From a virus, in the IMG/VR virus record IMGVR_UViG_3300025146_000011, positions 97,401 through 161,400 of that record: DNA of 64,000 nt, one strand, 5' to 3'. Position 1 is the first letter of the stretch, and each line of letters begins with the position of its first letter. The notes under the pieces are model-generated. The model had not been told where the DNA came from. It made no database searches and saw nothing but the letters and a program-made list of their open reading frames with translations. A program made the translations under genes and the position numbers. Shown here one piece after another: positions 9,839-19,444 of this stretch.

Positions 9839-10651
9839 TTAAGTTACGTTAATAGTCCCAGGTATTAAAAGTTCATCCTCATTAGGGATGTAATCTCTAA
9901 ATAAAACCAGGTCTTCGTTAATACGCATCTCTGTTATATTAATATCTAGAATATCAGAAGAAGTATTGAGTGAAATACTAATAAGCTGATCAAAAATAAT
10001 TGTATCGCCAAGAGATAGTGTATCTATGTAATTAATAATATTTAATTTAACAGCTTCTCTTAATGCTGGTCTACTTGCAAGATTAGTGTCTTTTCTAAAC
10101 AATACTTGTAGGTTAATGTCTACTGCCATCTCTATGGGCTTAGTAGCTATGCCATATACACCAAGAGCCTTATGTTCATCTATAACCTGTTGAGTATTGG
10201 CTAGTTCCATATCAGATAATGGACCTGTTTCTGGCAGCACAAATACCTGAAAGCTTCCAATACCAAATGTGAAATCTCTTACGATAGCATCTCTGATATT
10301 ATCCAAAACAAGTATTTGTAATCTTATGGCTGTAGCATTAGTATCAGCGAGTTCAAGTACTTGGTTGGTAATTCTAAATCTGAAGTTATCATCACGCTCG
10401 TTAGGCATACGCTTGATAGCAAATAAGTCACCTAGACCATCTAAGAATACACCCTCAGCTCTAGATATTAGACTTTGTGCTAAGCCTATATCAAAATCTG
10501 TATATAGTTGTCCAAGAGTAGTATTAATACTGCGAAGTATCTCTCTAACAAATGTACCTCGTGTATTTATTTTCTGTAGATCAGTGTTTGCGATTATGCG
10601 AGCTATTGCATTAGCATCTAATTCTTCTACGCTTCTTCTGATTATAGCCAT
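9839..10651 (-). CDS. Baseplate J-like protein (gp6-like wedge)
   Basis: 270 residues. The N-terminus (RGTFVREILRSINTTLGQLYTDFD, then LDGLGDLFAIKRMPNERDDNFRFRI) carries the typical baseplate J features: an early helix pair, L..LG..FGI.R and D..FR.RI. The C-terminal half (ALGVYGIA...MAVDINLQV, then REAVKLNIINYIDTL.LGDTI.FDQL) matches the conserved J-like core. J proteins form the baseplate wedge ring around the tail hub in contractile phages. The ATG overlaps the TAA of the gp25-like gene (TAATG), implying coupled, stoichiometric synthesis. This is one of the safer functional calls in the tail block. Confidence 0.85.
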   Translation of the reverse strand: MAIIRRSVEELDANAIARIIANTDLQKINTRGTFVREILRSINTTLGQLYTDFDIGLAQSLISRAEGVFLDGLGDLFAIKRMPNERDDNFRFRITNQVLELADTNATAIRLQILVLDNIRDAIVRDFTFGIGSFQVFVLPETGPLSDMELANTQQVIDEHKALGVYGIATKPIEMAVDINLQVLFRKDTNLASRPALREAVKLNIINYIDTLSLGDTIIFDQLISISLNTSSDILDINITEMRINEDLVLFRDYIPNEDELLIPGTINVT

Positions 10652-11076
10652 TAGACTACGTCCTCTCCCACTGGCTTAAAGCTTATACCTGTATTAAGAT
10701 CAACAACAGCTACTACTGTTACTGTATTTTCAAATAGATCTGATACACTAGTTAGTAAATAAAATGCTAATGTATTGGGTGTTAGAGGTACTGGTTCGAT
10801 ACGTAAATCAGATGGATTAACTAGATTATCAAATGACATTGCTTGGGTAAGGAGTTCTACTCCTTCCATACCCGTCTCAGCACTATTGTGTTTGCCCATA
10901 AGACTTTCTAAATTAGAACCTAGCGTAGGATAAAATTTATAATCACCCTTATTAGCTAAAGCACGAAGGGTCATGTTTTGTTTGAGAGCTGCTTCAGGAG
11001 GGGCAAGAACAAAGTCACCATCCTGAACAACAAAGTCAAAGTCATCTGTTAGAAGTAGGTCTTGGACATTTATCAT
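10651..11076 (-). CDS. gp25/XkdS-like baseplate protein
   Basis: 141 residues, GGAG before the ATG at 11076. The pattern D-F-V-x-D-G-D-F-V-L near residues 14-24, followed by ALKQNMTLRALANKGDYKFYPTLGSNLESLMGK (residues 30-62), is characteristic of the gp25/XkdS group: an early acidic strand, then a helix, then a P-x-L-G-x-x-L loop. These proteins connect baseplate wedges to the tube/hub. Order and overlap with the J-like gene agree with this. The C-terminal FKPVGEDVV runs directly into the start of the next gene. Confidence 0.8.
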   Translation of the reverse strand: MINVQDLLLTDDFDFVVQDGDFVLAPPEAALKQNMTLRALANKGDYKFYPTLGSNLESLMGKHNSAETGMEGVELLTQAMSFDNLVNPSDLRIEPVPLTPNTLAFYLLTSVSDLFENTVTVVAVVDLNTGISFKPVGEDVV

Positions 11077-11099
11077 CGGAGTTCTCCATAAATAATAGC

Positions 11100-11936
11100 T
11101 TATTTACCGAATATTTTCAACGGATTAAAGGGTATACTTGGAAGGGGAATTCCTCCACCACCTATACCAGGGATGCCTATCTTACCTAAACTACCTAATG
11201 ATTGTTGTAGAGTATTAGTAATATTAGATAGGGGGTTAGCCTTCATTAGACCACCAAAGCTACCCAGGATGTTAGTGGGTAAGACATTACTCAATGATTT
11301 CATTAAGCTACTAGAGAAGAGATTAGTTGTCCCTCCTCCTATAAAAGGAACAATACTGTTTACATTAAATCCAGGGAAAGGTAACTTAATACCAAGTATT
11401 TTTTCAAATGCTCCTGAGCCATTAAACATGGACTGCATATTTTGTACAAACTGAGGAGCTGCGTCCAAGAACTTAAATGGTCCACCACTAGGACTCTCTG
11501 TTGCGATAGCTGGATTAACATATTTAAAGTTCCACAGGAAACCCTTGGGATCTGTAATTAAATGGAACTTATGATGCAGATGTATACCTAAATCTGCCAT
11601 CTCTAGTAGAGATGTGGGTCGTTTGCTGTCAACCTTAATACCAGTAACTGGATCCACATATATATCAGCAATAGACTTTTTGTTTGCATGCTGATGGAGT
11701 CTAAAGACGGAGCCACTGTCTTCATCAAGTACACCAACATCATCTCTGTTAAATTGTTCAATCTCAGATGGATCAGTACTATTGACGTACCATAGCTTTT
11801 CAAGAGCAAGTTTCTTTTCGTAATCTAATCCTTCAGATTTAGATATCTGATCTAAAACATTAGTAATGCGAGCTTTGTCTTGAGCTAACTGTTGTTGTTC
11901 TTCCTGTAGGCTTTGAGTAGCTTTAGAATCCGCCAT
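11100..11936 (-). CDS. Baseplate-associated protein with Gly-rich C-terminus, 278 aa
   Basis: Start ATG at 11936 overlaps the previous gene by 14 nt; the best ribosome binding site, GGAGG, lies 11 nt upstream inside that gene. Residues 1-60 are a charged coiled coil (QSLQEEQQQLAQDKARITNVLDQI). The middle has HQHANKK and LHHKFHLITDP. The C-terminal ~110 residues are Gly/Pro/Ile-rich and hydrophobic (GIPGIGGGGIPLPSIPFNPL). The family is not recognised. Its position next to a small OB-like protein and the tail lysin suggests a hub or spike accessory component. Confidence 0.65.
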   Translation of the reverse strand: MADSKATQSLQEEQQQLAQDKARITNVLDQISKSEGLDYEKKLALEKLWYVNSTDPSEIEQFNRDDVGVLDEDSGSVFRLHQHANKKSIADIYVDPVTGIKVDSKRPTSLLEMADLGIHLHHKFHLITDPKGFLWNFKYVNPAIATESPSGGPFKFLDAAPQFVQNMQSMFNGSGAFEKILGIKLPFPGFNVNSIVPFIGGGTTNLFSSSLMKSLSNVLPTNILGSFGGLMKANPLSNITNTLQQSLGSLGKIGIPGIGGGGIPLPSIPFNPLKIFGK

Positions 11937-12312
11937 TTAGATTACTGCCTCCAGCTATGTCTATAAGTGGTTCAGTAACTGCGCCATGAGCTTTCTGCTG
12001 GGCGTTTACTGGATTCTCTGGTAACATCTTATGTGGTAGGTTAATAGATGTAATTCTAGCTGCTGTCGCATTACCACCCTCAAATGTAATTGTAACAGGT
12101 GTACCTATAGTTGGCAACTTATGCATCATACCGCGGTCAAAGACCGTATATGGTAATGGTGATTCATGTTCTATGGCAGAACCTGGAATTCTGTATTTAA
12201 CCATAAAGTAGCCGTTGGTATACTTTGATGTTATATAACCAACAGTAGTAGGTGGTTTATTAGTAATCTGTTCTGATATTAATGAGTTTAGGGCTTGCTG
12301 TATTTTATTCAT
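11923..12312 (-). CDS. Small OB-fold-like baseplate spike/hub protein candidate
   Basis: 129 residues. An N-terminal helix (KIQQALNSLISEQI) is followed by a compact beta sequence, TVGYITSKYTNGYFMVKYRIPGSAIEHESPLPY and then GTPVTITFEGGNATAARITSIN. This is the spacing expected of an OB-fold, as in gpV/gp5-type spike N-domains. No needle or metal-binding C-terminal repeat is present. No Shine-Dalgarno is visible upstream of ATG 12312. It lies between the lysin and gp25-like gene, where spike proteins normally map. The call is inference from fold-like pattern and context. Confidence 0.5.
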   Translation of the reverse strand: MNKIQQALNSLISEQITNKPPTTVGYITSKYTNGYFMVKYRIPGSAIEHESPLPYTVFDRGMMHKLPTIGTPVTITFEGGNATAARITSINLPHKMLPENPVNAQQKAHGAVTEPLIDIAGGSNLNGGF

Positions 12313-12329
12313 AAATTAATATTAAACAA

Positions 12330-15300
12330 CTAACATATTCCAAAAGTACTACACGGATCTACGGTATCTCCACTAAGTCCACTTAATACTTTGTTTGGTC
12401 CTAATGCGGCTTCAAAATGAAGATGTGGTTGACCAGGTGCTCCTGATACCCCTGAGCGAGCTACTACTTGTCCTTTGATAATACGTACTTTTTCACCGCG
12501 TCTAATGCGAGCCATAGTGGTTGGATCAAATTCGTAGTTCTGTAAGTGAGCATATCCAGCAGCAGTGCCATCATCATGATTAATAGCTAACCAGTTTCCA
12601 TATCCCCTACCACTAGAACCTATCTGAGTACCTAGGGCTTCTACATATCCATCTGAAATTGCACGTATAGCTGAGCCCTCAGGAACACCTATGTCTATGC
12701 CTTGATGAATATGATCTCCTCGGTTAACACCGAAGGAGCTAGTGGTGGGTCCATTGCCTGGACGCACATACTGACCAGACTTAACGGGTACGGGTTTAGA
12801 CGTATCAGCGGGTTGTTTAGATGTAGATGGAGGCAATGATTTAGTACCTCCTCGCGCACCCTGAGGAGCCAACTCCTCATTATTGGTATTGGGTTGTTTA
12901 CCCTTATACTCATCCTCAGCTTGCTTACCAGCTTCTCTTATTTGTTTTATTTGTTGAGTAAAGTCATCACTAGATGCATTAGGTATATCATCTCCACCAA
13001 GGGTAACTACGGTACCCTGTCTATGACCTGCTATACCTGCAGTATATTCTCTACCTCTAAAGTTAAGAGGTGCTATAATAAGTGAATATTTACTAGATTG
13101 CCAGTATTCTATTGATAAGAATATACGATCAACTACTAGCCATACTAGTATATCTAGTACTAGAGATACTGCGAATTGTACAGCTGCCACAGGAGCACCA
13201 ACACCCGTAGCTGCTTCACCTACTGCCGTAGCCTTAAGAACCACACTGCCTGCTTTAATTAGCTGTATAATGTTTTTGCCCGCACTAGTTGTTGTCTTAC
13301 CAGCTTTGATCATCTTACCAAGTGTATTTAGACGCTTGGCTCTAGCAATAATGTGTATCATGCCTTTGATTTTATTTAGGGCATCGCCGCCAGATTTAGA
13401 AAATTTATTAATAAGATCTTTGCCTTTAGATAAGGTAGATGTAGTAGGATTTTCAAAACCGTCAACAATGGCTGTTGCTTGAGCTGAGTTAGCAGTTTGG
13501 AATAGTTGTTTTGTTTTATTTAATGTATTGCCTGCCTTCAATAAGGTATTTTTGAGTTTAGCAGCACTATGTGCTAACCATGTAGTAACCGCATTTCTTA
13601 CAACAACAGTAGCACCTATGGCTGCTATGCCCACTAAATAGTTAGCCCATAACCTATCACCTTTTACAGCACAGGCTATATCAGGCGTAATATCTGTAAC
13701 AAATCCCGTATCAAATCCAAAGTGGTGAGTAACTGCTTTTATATCAGCAACACCATTCATCTCTACATATGAATCGGCTAAGTAGAATTTATCACATGGG
13801 AACGCCCACGGTGTACCCATAACTAATAGGCTTCCTTGATACATCTCTCTTGCAGAATCACGAAGTAATGATCTAGTTATCTTGATAGCTTGTCTATGTG
13901 CAGAACTGAGTGGCCAACCATTAATGGTATTGTTAATTAAATCTTTAATTCCACCCCATATACCAGCTGTAAGAAAGTTTAAAAACAAATTAGGTATACC
14001 AAATCCAGCATGATCCCAAGGGTCACTAAACTTAGTAGCTAAGAATCTAGTATCAACTACTTGGTTCTTGCGATATTGAGGGAAGATGGCGCTATCTATT
14101 ACTTGAGGTTCTATTTTAGGTTCACTGTCAGATACATACCATACAGCGTGCATATCTGTATAAACAAGATCATTATTAACTTGTATGTCATTAGCTATAA
14201 TATTACCCGAGGTAAATATATGAGCTTGAGAAAAGGTTTTGATTTTATATGCTACAGGTAGCCCAAAACGAGGGTCATTGATGTAAGCAGGATTAGGGTC
14301 GGTATTAGATACAGTTGTGCTTCCTGGAGCAGTTTGAGCATTCTGAGCTAGTGTTTGGTTAAGCTCTCTACCGCGAGCTATAAGTGATTGCTCCATTAAT
14401 ACTTTTTCTAGTTGTGCACGGACTTCATCTGTATTGGGATGATCAATATTACCGTTAAATATGGGTTTATATTTTTGATTTGTTAATTGTTGTAATTCTA
14501 CTTCCTTTAGGATAATATCATTAGCAAGTAATGTCATTGCAACATCTGAAATAAGTATGTTTTGAGTGGATTGAATCATACGTAGTGAATTGAGGATGGT
14601 CCGAGTTAAATCTTTAATTCTTTGAATATCTTTAACACCTACTTGACTAGTAGATGTTTGGGTTACATTTATATTGTGTTCTTTATTATTTTGTATGTCC
14701 TTAGAGCTAACTCTATGATATGCATACCTAAAGTCATAGTATCCTTCTCCAAAGAAAAGGGTTGATCTATATTCAAATGGACGTACTTGTAAGTAAAAGT
14801 TGGGGCTTGTTTGCATACACAGGGTCATAACATCCCATGGGTTCTTATTGAATATAAACATATTAAGTTTATGGCCACCTGAACGAAGGAAGTCCTCCTG
14901 TGTAGGTGTATCTTCCTTCTTAGCTAATCTGGCTACATCAGCTGGTGAATATATATTCTCGCCTATTTCACCATAAAAGGCTTTAGGATCTGTGGATGCT
15001 AAGTAGAAACCCCTTAGGGGTTCTATTAAATCCATAGTTGTCCTTCCGAAAAAAGTTAAATTATCAAAGTTAATAGCTACACTTGCTAATATTAGTTGAT
15101 CTGGTAATGGTATTCCTTTAGCATTTATTCTTTCTAGTGTTTCTTGCATGGATTGCACTAAAAATCGTTTATTGCTATTTACTTGAGCTTTCATGGCATT
15201 CATTATTGGTTCTGGATATACGGGCCTACCGAAATGTACAACTTTCCAGCCCTTCCCTATTAGGGACATTGATTGACCAGCTGTTGATTTGCTGAGTGCG

Positions 15301-18300
15301 TCTTTTAAGTGTACCCAGAAATCTCCCATAAGAGTTTCAGCCATGTCACTTTCATCTTCAGCACTAGCTGCTCCATAGGGCATCATCATATTAACCATGA
15401 GATCTCTATGTTCATATAGCTGTATGTCTTTAATTTTGGCATTAGGCTTAGCAACGGGGAATATATTCATTAATTCTCTACCATCACCTTCGGCTATAAC
15501 CTCTACTACTTCTCCTACCTCTGTAGCTACTACCGTTCCATTAAACACAACGGGCAACCGCAATCCATTGGAACCATATCCCAATCTAAAATGTATGCGT
15601 ATACCTGGGCGTATTGCTGTTTGCTCCCACTGGCGCGTGCGCTGTTCATTTATGTATTCTATTATCTCTCTATTAGGAATAAGATAAGCTAGATATGAAG
15701 CGCCCAACCATGCAAAGTAATCACCTATCATAGCAGGGAATCCACCTAATGCATTATTGTTTGCTCCAGCATTAGTGGTTTGAAGAACATGTCTACCGTA
15801 ATCAGCACCTAGATCTTGCCATCCACCCTGTACCATACTGTGGTATGCATTAGCAAATGTGAATGTAGCTATATGCACTGGTTCTCGACGATCCATACGG
15901 ACCGTAGCATCCATAAGAGAATTTAGGCTAGCAAAGATAGGTATGCATTTAAACCACCATATCATTGGTCCTTCATCGAGTAACTGAAGAACATATGTAG
16001 GGAATGCTAATACCAATCTTCCTGTTTGATCATAGGTTAATAAATCATGGTAAGCAGCTCTATCTGACTTACCAGGTTTATATCTAGGAACAGGGGCTGT
16101 TGCAGCTATAACATCATTTACTGTATTGGATTCTGTATCTGTCTCTGCTAATATCTGTCTAACAGATCTGTTGGGTATTTCTATTTTCATCTGAGCGGAA
16201 TTATTATCTCCATGTGTACCACTCTTTGTTTGCACACCACCAGTTAACTGAGCATTGGCCTTAAATTTACCTGATGCACCAAGAATATTATTAATATATG
16301 CTTGAACTGTAGGTTTTTTAAATGCTGCTCCTGATAGTACGTTACCTAGACCATCGTTATATGCAGCAAGAGCTTGCTGATAGTCTCCCTTAGTTGCTTT
16401 AAGTTGTAATCCTAAATACTTAGCCGATAGGCGTATATTGATTTCTGGATCGTAAAGCTTATTAAGTAATCGCTGGTTGTTGATTTTCCCCGTATTACTA
16501 AATGTATTAATTATATTGGGATCACAAGCAGCCTTCTCCTCAGCTCCAAGAAAACCACCTAGAGCTCTAGATGCATCACATGCAGCGGCAGGTCCTAGCT
16601 GACCCATACCCACATATCCAGTTGGGCTCTTAGCATGAGCCTGAAAATTACTCTCTGTTCTAAATAATTCTGTTAGTACAACTGGATCTATATTATTTTC
16701 TTTAGCAGCAGAAACAATAGTATCTTTTATTTTTGACATTTGTAATTCATCTTGCACCGAATTGTTAGCATAAGTATCTATAGCTCTTGATGGTATAGAT
16801 ATATTATTGGTTTTAGATTCTATAGCTACTAGTGTAATAGGAGTTGGTTTAGTTGATGCTGGTAAACCTAAAGATGTTTCTATTTTACCTGTTATACTTT
16901 GAGGTACTGGTTGTGGCCCTAAAGCTGCTGAATTAAATCTTTCTATTTCATCTAGTTTAGCTTTAAGATCATCTGCCCTAGCATTAAATATATGCTGCTC
17001 AAATTTATCTATACGCTCTCGCTCTTCTTTAGTGGTTGCATTTGCTTTTGCTTCTTCTAGTATCTTACGAGCTTCAGCATCTGTCTCTTGAACTAGCCTA
17101 GCATTCTCACTAACTCCTATTGATGTTGTATCTATAATGGAGTTAACCATTTCATTCATAGGTAAACCATCATGATGCGGATGAGTAATTATACTCCCGT
17201 ATTTCTGCCTACCTATAGCTTTTGCTGTCATCCTATCGTTTGTACCATCAGGATTAACCGAGAAGTTAGAAGCATAGGTCATTTCTAAACCATCGATCTC
17301 AGCATCATTGAGAGCATCTAATATGTGTGCTTGAAGTAATCCTACCCATGTAGTTTTATCCTGAGATAGTGGCCATGCCATATAGAAATCAGGATCAACA
17401 TACAAACCATTATTTTCTTTAATATGTCTAACTAAGATAGCTCGTTGTTCTGTAAACTCAGGAACTAGTTTGATGATATCAAGTAATCCCTGACTAAATT
17501 CTTTAAAAGTAGGTAATTGAAGATCTGGATAGAGTTGCAAGGTTTGCATACTCTCTAAAGCCATCTCTATTAATTCTTTATCTATACTACGACCAGCACT
17601 TTCAACATTGGTATTGTTTTCTAAGTACTTCTTAAATTCATCTGATGCAAAGAAGTCGCTTTGAAATACGTGTTTAACATCTTTAAATGCTCTTTCGGCG
17701 CGATTGAAAGAAGCGAAACTCATAGTAATCTGACGCCAGCCAGGGAAACCCTGTACGTCATCCATAAGGATGACTTGTGGTACTACATATCTGATACCTA
17801 ATAACTTTAAGATAGGATGATCTATGGTCATAAAACCATCGTTTATTTCAAAGCGATATTCTCTAGCATATTTCTGAGCATTCTTAAATAAGTTTACTAA
17901 GTCTGTTATGAGATTATTGTCATTATTAGCAATTAAGGTAACAACTATTCTATCTTCTTGTGAACCCATAAATTGGTGAGGGGCAATCTCTTGATCGTGC
18001 ATACGCATAAGAGTAATCTGATTTTCCATTGTTACGCTCATCTGCGTGATAATAATAGGTTCTTGTGTATTTAAGGTTAAGAGATGATCTGAGATACCAT
18101 TTTCTATCCATTGAGTTCTTAATTTCTTTAGTGCATCTTCTAGATCTGCGACTTGTTCTCTAGCACGGGATAGTTCTTGTACACGAAGTAATGCACCTAT
18201 GCGCTTACGTTGCTCTAATGCCTCTTCTGCAACTAGACTAAAGGATATCTCACTATTCCACTGTGACTTAAGCAATTCTGCTCCACTAGCTATATCGTCC

Positions 18301-19442
18301 CAATAAGAAGTTAATTTGGCATTATTGGGATTTGTACCTAGTGGTGTATGTTTAAATGCATTGCTTTCTGGATCTATGGTATGTTTAATTAGATTAGCTG
18401 TAATAGATTTGTGATAGTTTGTCCAGTGCCATCTAAATACAGGCCATATAAATGCATCTGTAAAAAAATGTACGTGAGGCATATATACTTTATAGTTAAA
18501 AGCAAGCATAGATAAACGCACCTTTAATGCTTGAGGTAATCCAGGTACGGTGCCTATTTGCATACTCATTAATGTAATGGCATCTATTTCATAATCTATG
18601 GTTAGCTTACTATTGAGCACTGGTAAGAAGGGTGTCTGTCTGAATTGAGCTACTAATGAAGCTAAACAATTAGGATCTCCGAATACTACTTCTTCACCAC
18701 TATCTCTTTTAATCTTTTTAACATTACTTGCATTACCAAATATCTCATTAAGGTTAGAAAAAGTTAATTCTATCTCTATGCGAATATCAGATCTACCAGC
18801 AAAGTGTTGTTGTGCACCAGGCGTACGAATCGTACTAAGAGCCGTTGTTTGAAATACTTTATTGACAGATATATTCTCTGGTGGTATATGAAATATACTA
18901 TCTCCTAATCTAAAATAAGTAGGATCACCCAGTAGGTCCTCTCTATCAGGAAAATCAAATGCCTCAGGAAAGTCATTGTTTTCAAAGAGAGCTTCGTAAT
19001 TTCCACTAAAACCACCTATATTTAATCCTAATGTTTCCTTACCTTCTTGGCGAAACTCTCGATTGGCTTCTGCAACTATTAATTTACCACCAAGTCTCTC
19101 TGCATTAGTTATTGCACTTTGAACAGTAGAAATACCATTATCAGGCATGGCTACTAACTTACTCACAAAGCCCACAGCACCCATAGCTTCTTGTCTAAAG
19201 AGGGGTAATATAACTGGGGAGAAGAATTGATCGCGAGTAAGAGATAAGTTGCTTTCGCCATCAACTATATCAGATACATATTGTCGTGCTTTGCGAACCA
19301 GTTCTTGATTGGGATTTTGTTTTCTAAGTTCTGGAAGGATAGTAATAAGAGCATTACCACTATCAATTATCTTAAGAAGATCCTTACGATCTTGACTGGT
19401 AAGTAATTTAGATGCTTCGTTAGGATTAGTATCTCTAGACAT
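12330..19442 (-). CDS. Giant tail lysin: lytic transglycosylase plus M23 endopeptidase, 2370 aa
   Basis: AAAGG precedes the ATG at 19442, which lies 2 nt after the stop of the upstream gene. Residues ~1-700 are tail-hub-like; a YFRLGDSIFHIPPENISVNK segment opens a beta region near 177. Residues ~905-1050 form an SLT-type transglycosylase: FRTESNF with catalytic Glu near 931, then GYVGMGQLGPAAA and AAYNDGLGNV. Residues ~1920-2130 contain several hydrophobic stretches. Residues ~2225-2370 are an M23/LytM peptidase with HxxxD (HQGID, ~2248), AGYAHL and the terminal HLHFE. The family is known for local peptidoglycan digestion during infection by tail-borne enzymes. Both active sites look intact. 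The protein may be tape-measure-linked or part of the hub. Confidence 0.85.
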   Translation of the reverse strand: MSRDTNPNEASKLLTSQDRKDLLKIIDSGNALITILPELRKQNPNQELVRKARQYVSDIVDGESNLSLTRDQFFSPVILPLFRQEAMGAVGFVSKLVAMPDNGISTVQSAITNAERLGGKLIVAEANREFRQEGKETLGLNIGGFSGNYEALFENNDFPEAFDFPDREDLLGDPTYFRLGDSIFHIPPENISVNKVFQTTALSTIRTPGAQQHFAGRSDIRIEIELTFSNLNEIFGNASNVKKIKRDSGEEVVFGDPNCLASLVAQFRQTPFLPVLNSKLTIDYEIDAITLMSMQIGTVPGLPQALKVRLSMLAFNYKVYMPHVHFFTDAFIWPVFRWHWTNYHKSITANLIKHTIDPESNAFKHTPLGTNPNNAKLTSYWDDIASGAELLKSQWNSEISFSLVAEEALEQRKRIGALLRVQELSRAREQVADLEDALKKLRTQWIENGISDHLLTLNTQEPIIITQMSVTMENQITLMRMHDQEIAPHQFMGSQEDRIVVTLIANNDNNLITDLVNLFKNAQKYAREYRFEINDGFMTIDHPILKLLGIRYVVPQVILMDDVQGFPGWRQITMSFASFNRAERAFKDVKHVFQSDFFASDEFKKYLENNTNVESAGRSIDKELIEMALESMQTLQLYPDLQLPTFKEFSQGLLDIIKLVPEFTEQRAILVRHIKENNGLYVDPDFYMAWPLSQDKTTWVGLLQAHILDALNDAEIDGLEMTYASNFSVNPDGTNDRMTAKAIGRQKYGSIITHPHHDGLPMNEMVNSIIDTTSIGVSENARLVQETDAEARKILEEAKANATTKEERERIDKFEQHIFNARADDLKAKLDEIERFNSAALGPQPVPQSITGKIETSLGLPASTKPTPITLVAIESKTNNISIPSRAIDTYANNSVQDELQMSKIKDTIVSAAKENNIDPVVLTELFRTESNFQAHAKSPTGYVGMGQLGPAAACDASRALGGFLGAEEKAACDPNIINTFSNTGKINNQRLLNKLYDPEINIRLSAKYLGLQLKATKGDYQQALAAYNDGLGNVLSGAAFKKPTVQAYINNILGASGKFKANAQLTGGVQTKSGTHGDNNSAQMKIEIPNRSVRQILAETDTESNTVNDVIAATAPVPRYKPGKSDRAAYHDLLTYDQTGRLVLAFPTYVLQLLDEGPMIWWFKCIPIFASLNSLMDATVRMDRREPVHIATFTFANAYHSMVQGGWQDLGADYGRHVLQTTNAGANNNALGGFPAMIGDYFAWLGASYLAYLIPNREIIEYINEQRTRQWEQTAIRPGIRIHFRLGYGSNGLRLPVVFNGTVVATEVGEVVEVIAEGDGRELMNIFPVAKPNAKIKDIQLYEHRDLMVNMMMPYGAASAEDESDMAETLMGDFWVHLKDALSKSTAGQSMSLIGKGWKVVHFGRPVYPEPIMNAMKAQVNSNKRFLVQSMQETLERINAKGIPLPDQLILASVAINFDNLTFFGRTTMDLIEPLRGFYLASTDPKAFYGEIGENIYSPADVARLAKKEDTPTQEDFLRSGGHKLNMFIFNKNPWDVMTLCMQTSPNFYLQVRPFEYRSTLFFGEGYYDFRYAYHRVSSKDIQNNKEHNINVTQTSTSQVGVKDIQRIKDLTRTILNSLRMIQSTQNILISDVAMTLLANDIILKEVELQQLTNQKYKPIFNGNIDHPNTDEVRAQLEKVLMEQSLIARGRELNQTLAQNAQTAPGSTTVSNTDPNPAYINDPRFGLPVAYKIKTFSQAHIFTSGNIIANDIQVNNDLVYTDMHAVWYVSDSEPKIEPQVIDSAIFPQYRKNQVVDTRFLATKFSDPWDHAGFGIPNLFLNFLTAGIWGGIKDLINNTINGWPLSSAHRQAIKITRSLLRDSAREMYQGSLLVMGTPWAFPCDKFYLADSYVEMNGVADIKAVTHHFGFDTGFVTDITPDIACAVKGDRLWANYLVGIAAIGATVVVRNAVTTWLAHSAAKLKNTLLKAGNTLNKTKQLFQTANSAQATAIVDGFENPTTSTLSKGKDLINKFSKSGGDALNKIKGMIHIIARAKRLNTLGKMIKAGKTTTSAGKNIIQLIKAGSVVLKATAVGEAATGVGAPVAAVQFAVSLVLDILVWLVVDRIFLSIEYWQSSKYSLIIAPLNFRGREYTAGIAGHRQGTVVTLGGDDIPNASSDDFTQQIKQIREAGKQAEDEYKGKQPNTNNEELAPQGARGGTKSLPPSTSKQPADTSKPVPVKSGQYVRPGNGPTTSSFGVNRGDHIHQGIDIGVPEGSAIRAISDGYVEALGTQIGSSGRGYGNWLAINHDDGTAAGYAHLQNYEFDPTTMARIRRGEKVRIIKGQVVARSGVSGAPGQPHLHFEAALGPNKVLSGLSGDTVDPCSTFGIC

Positions 19443-19444
19443 AT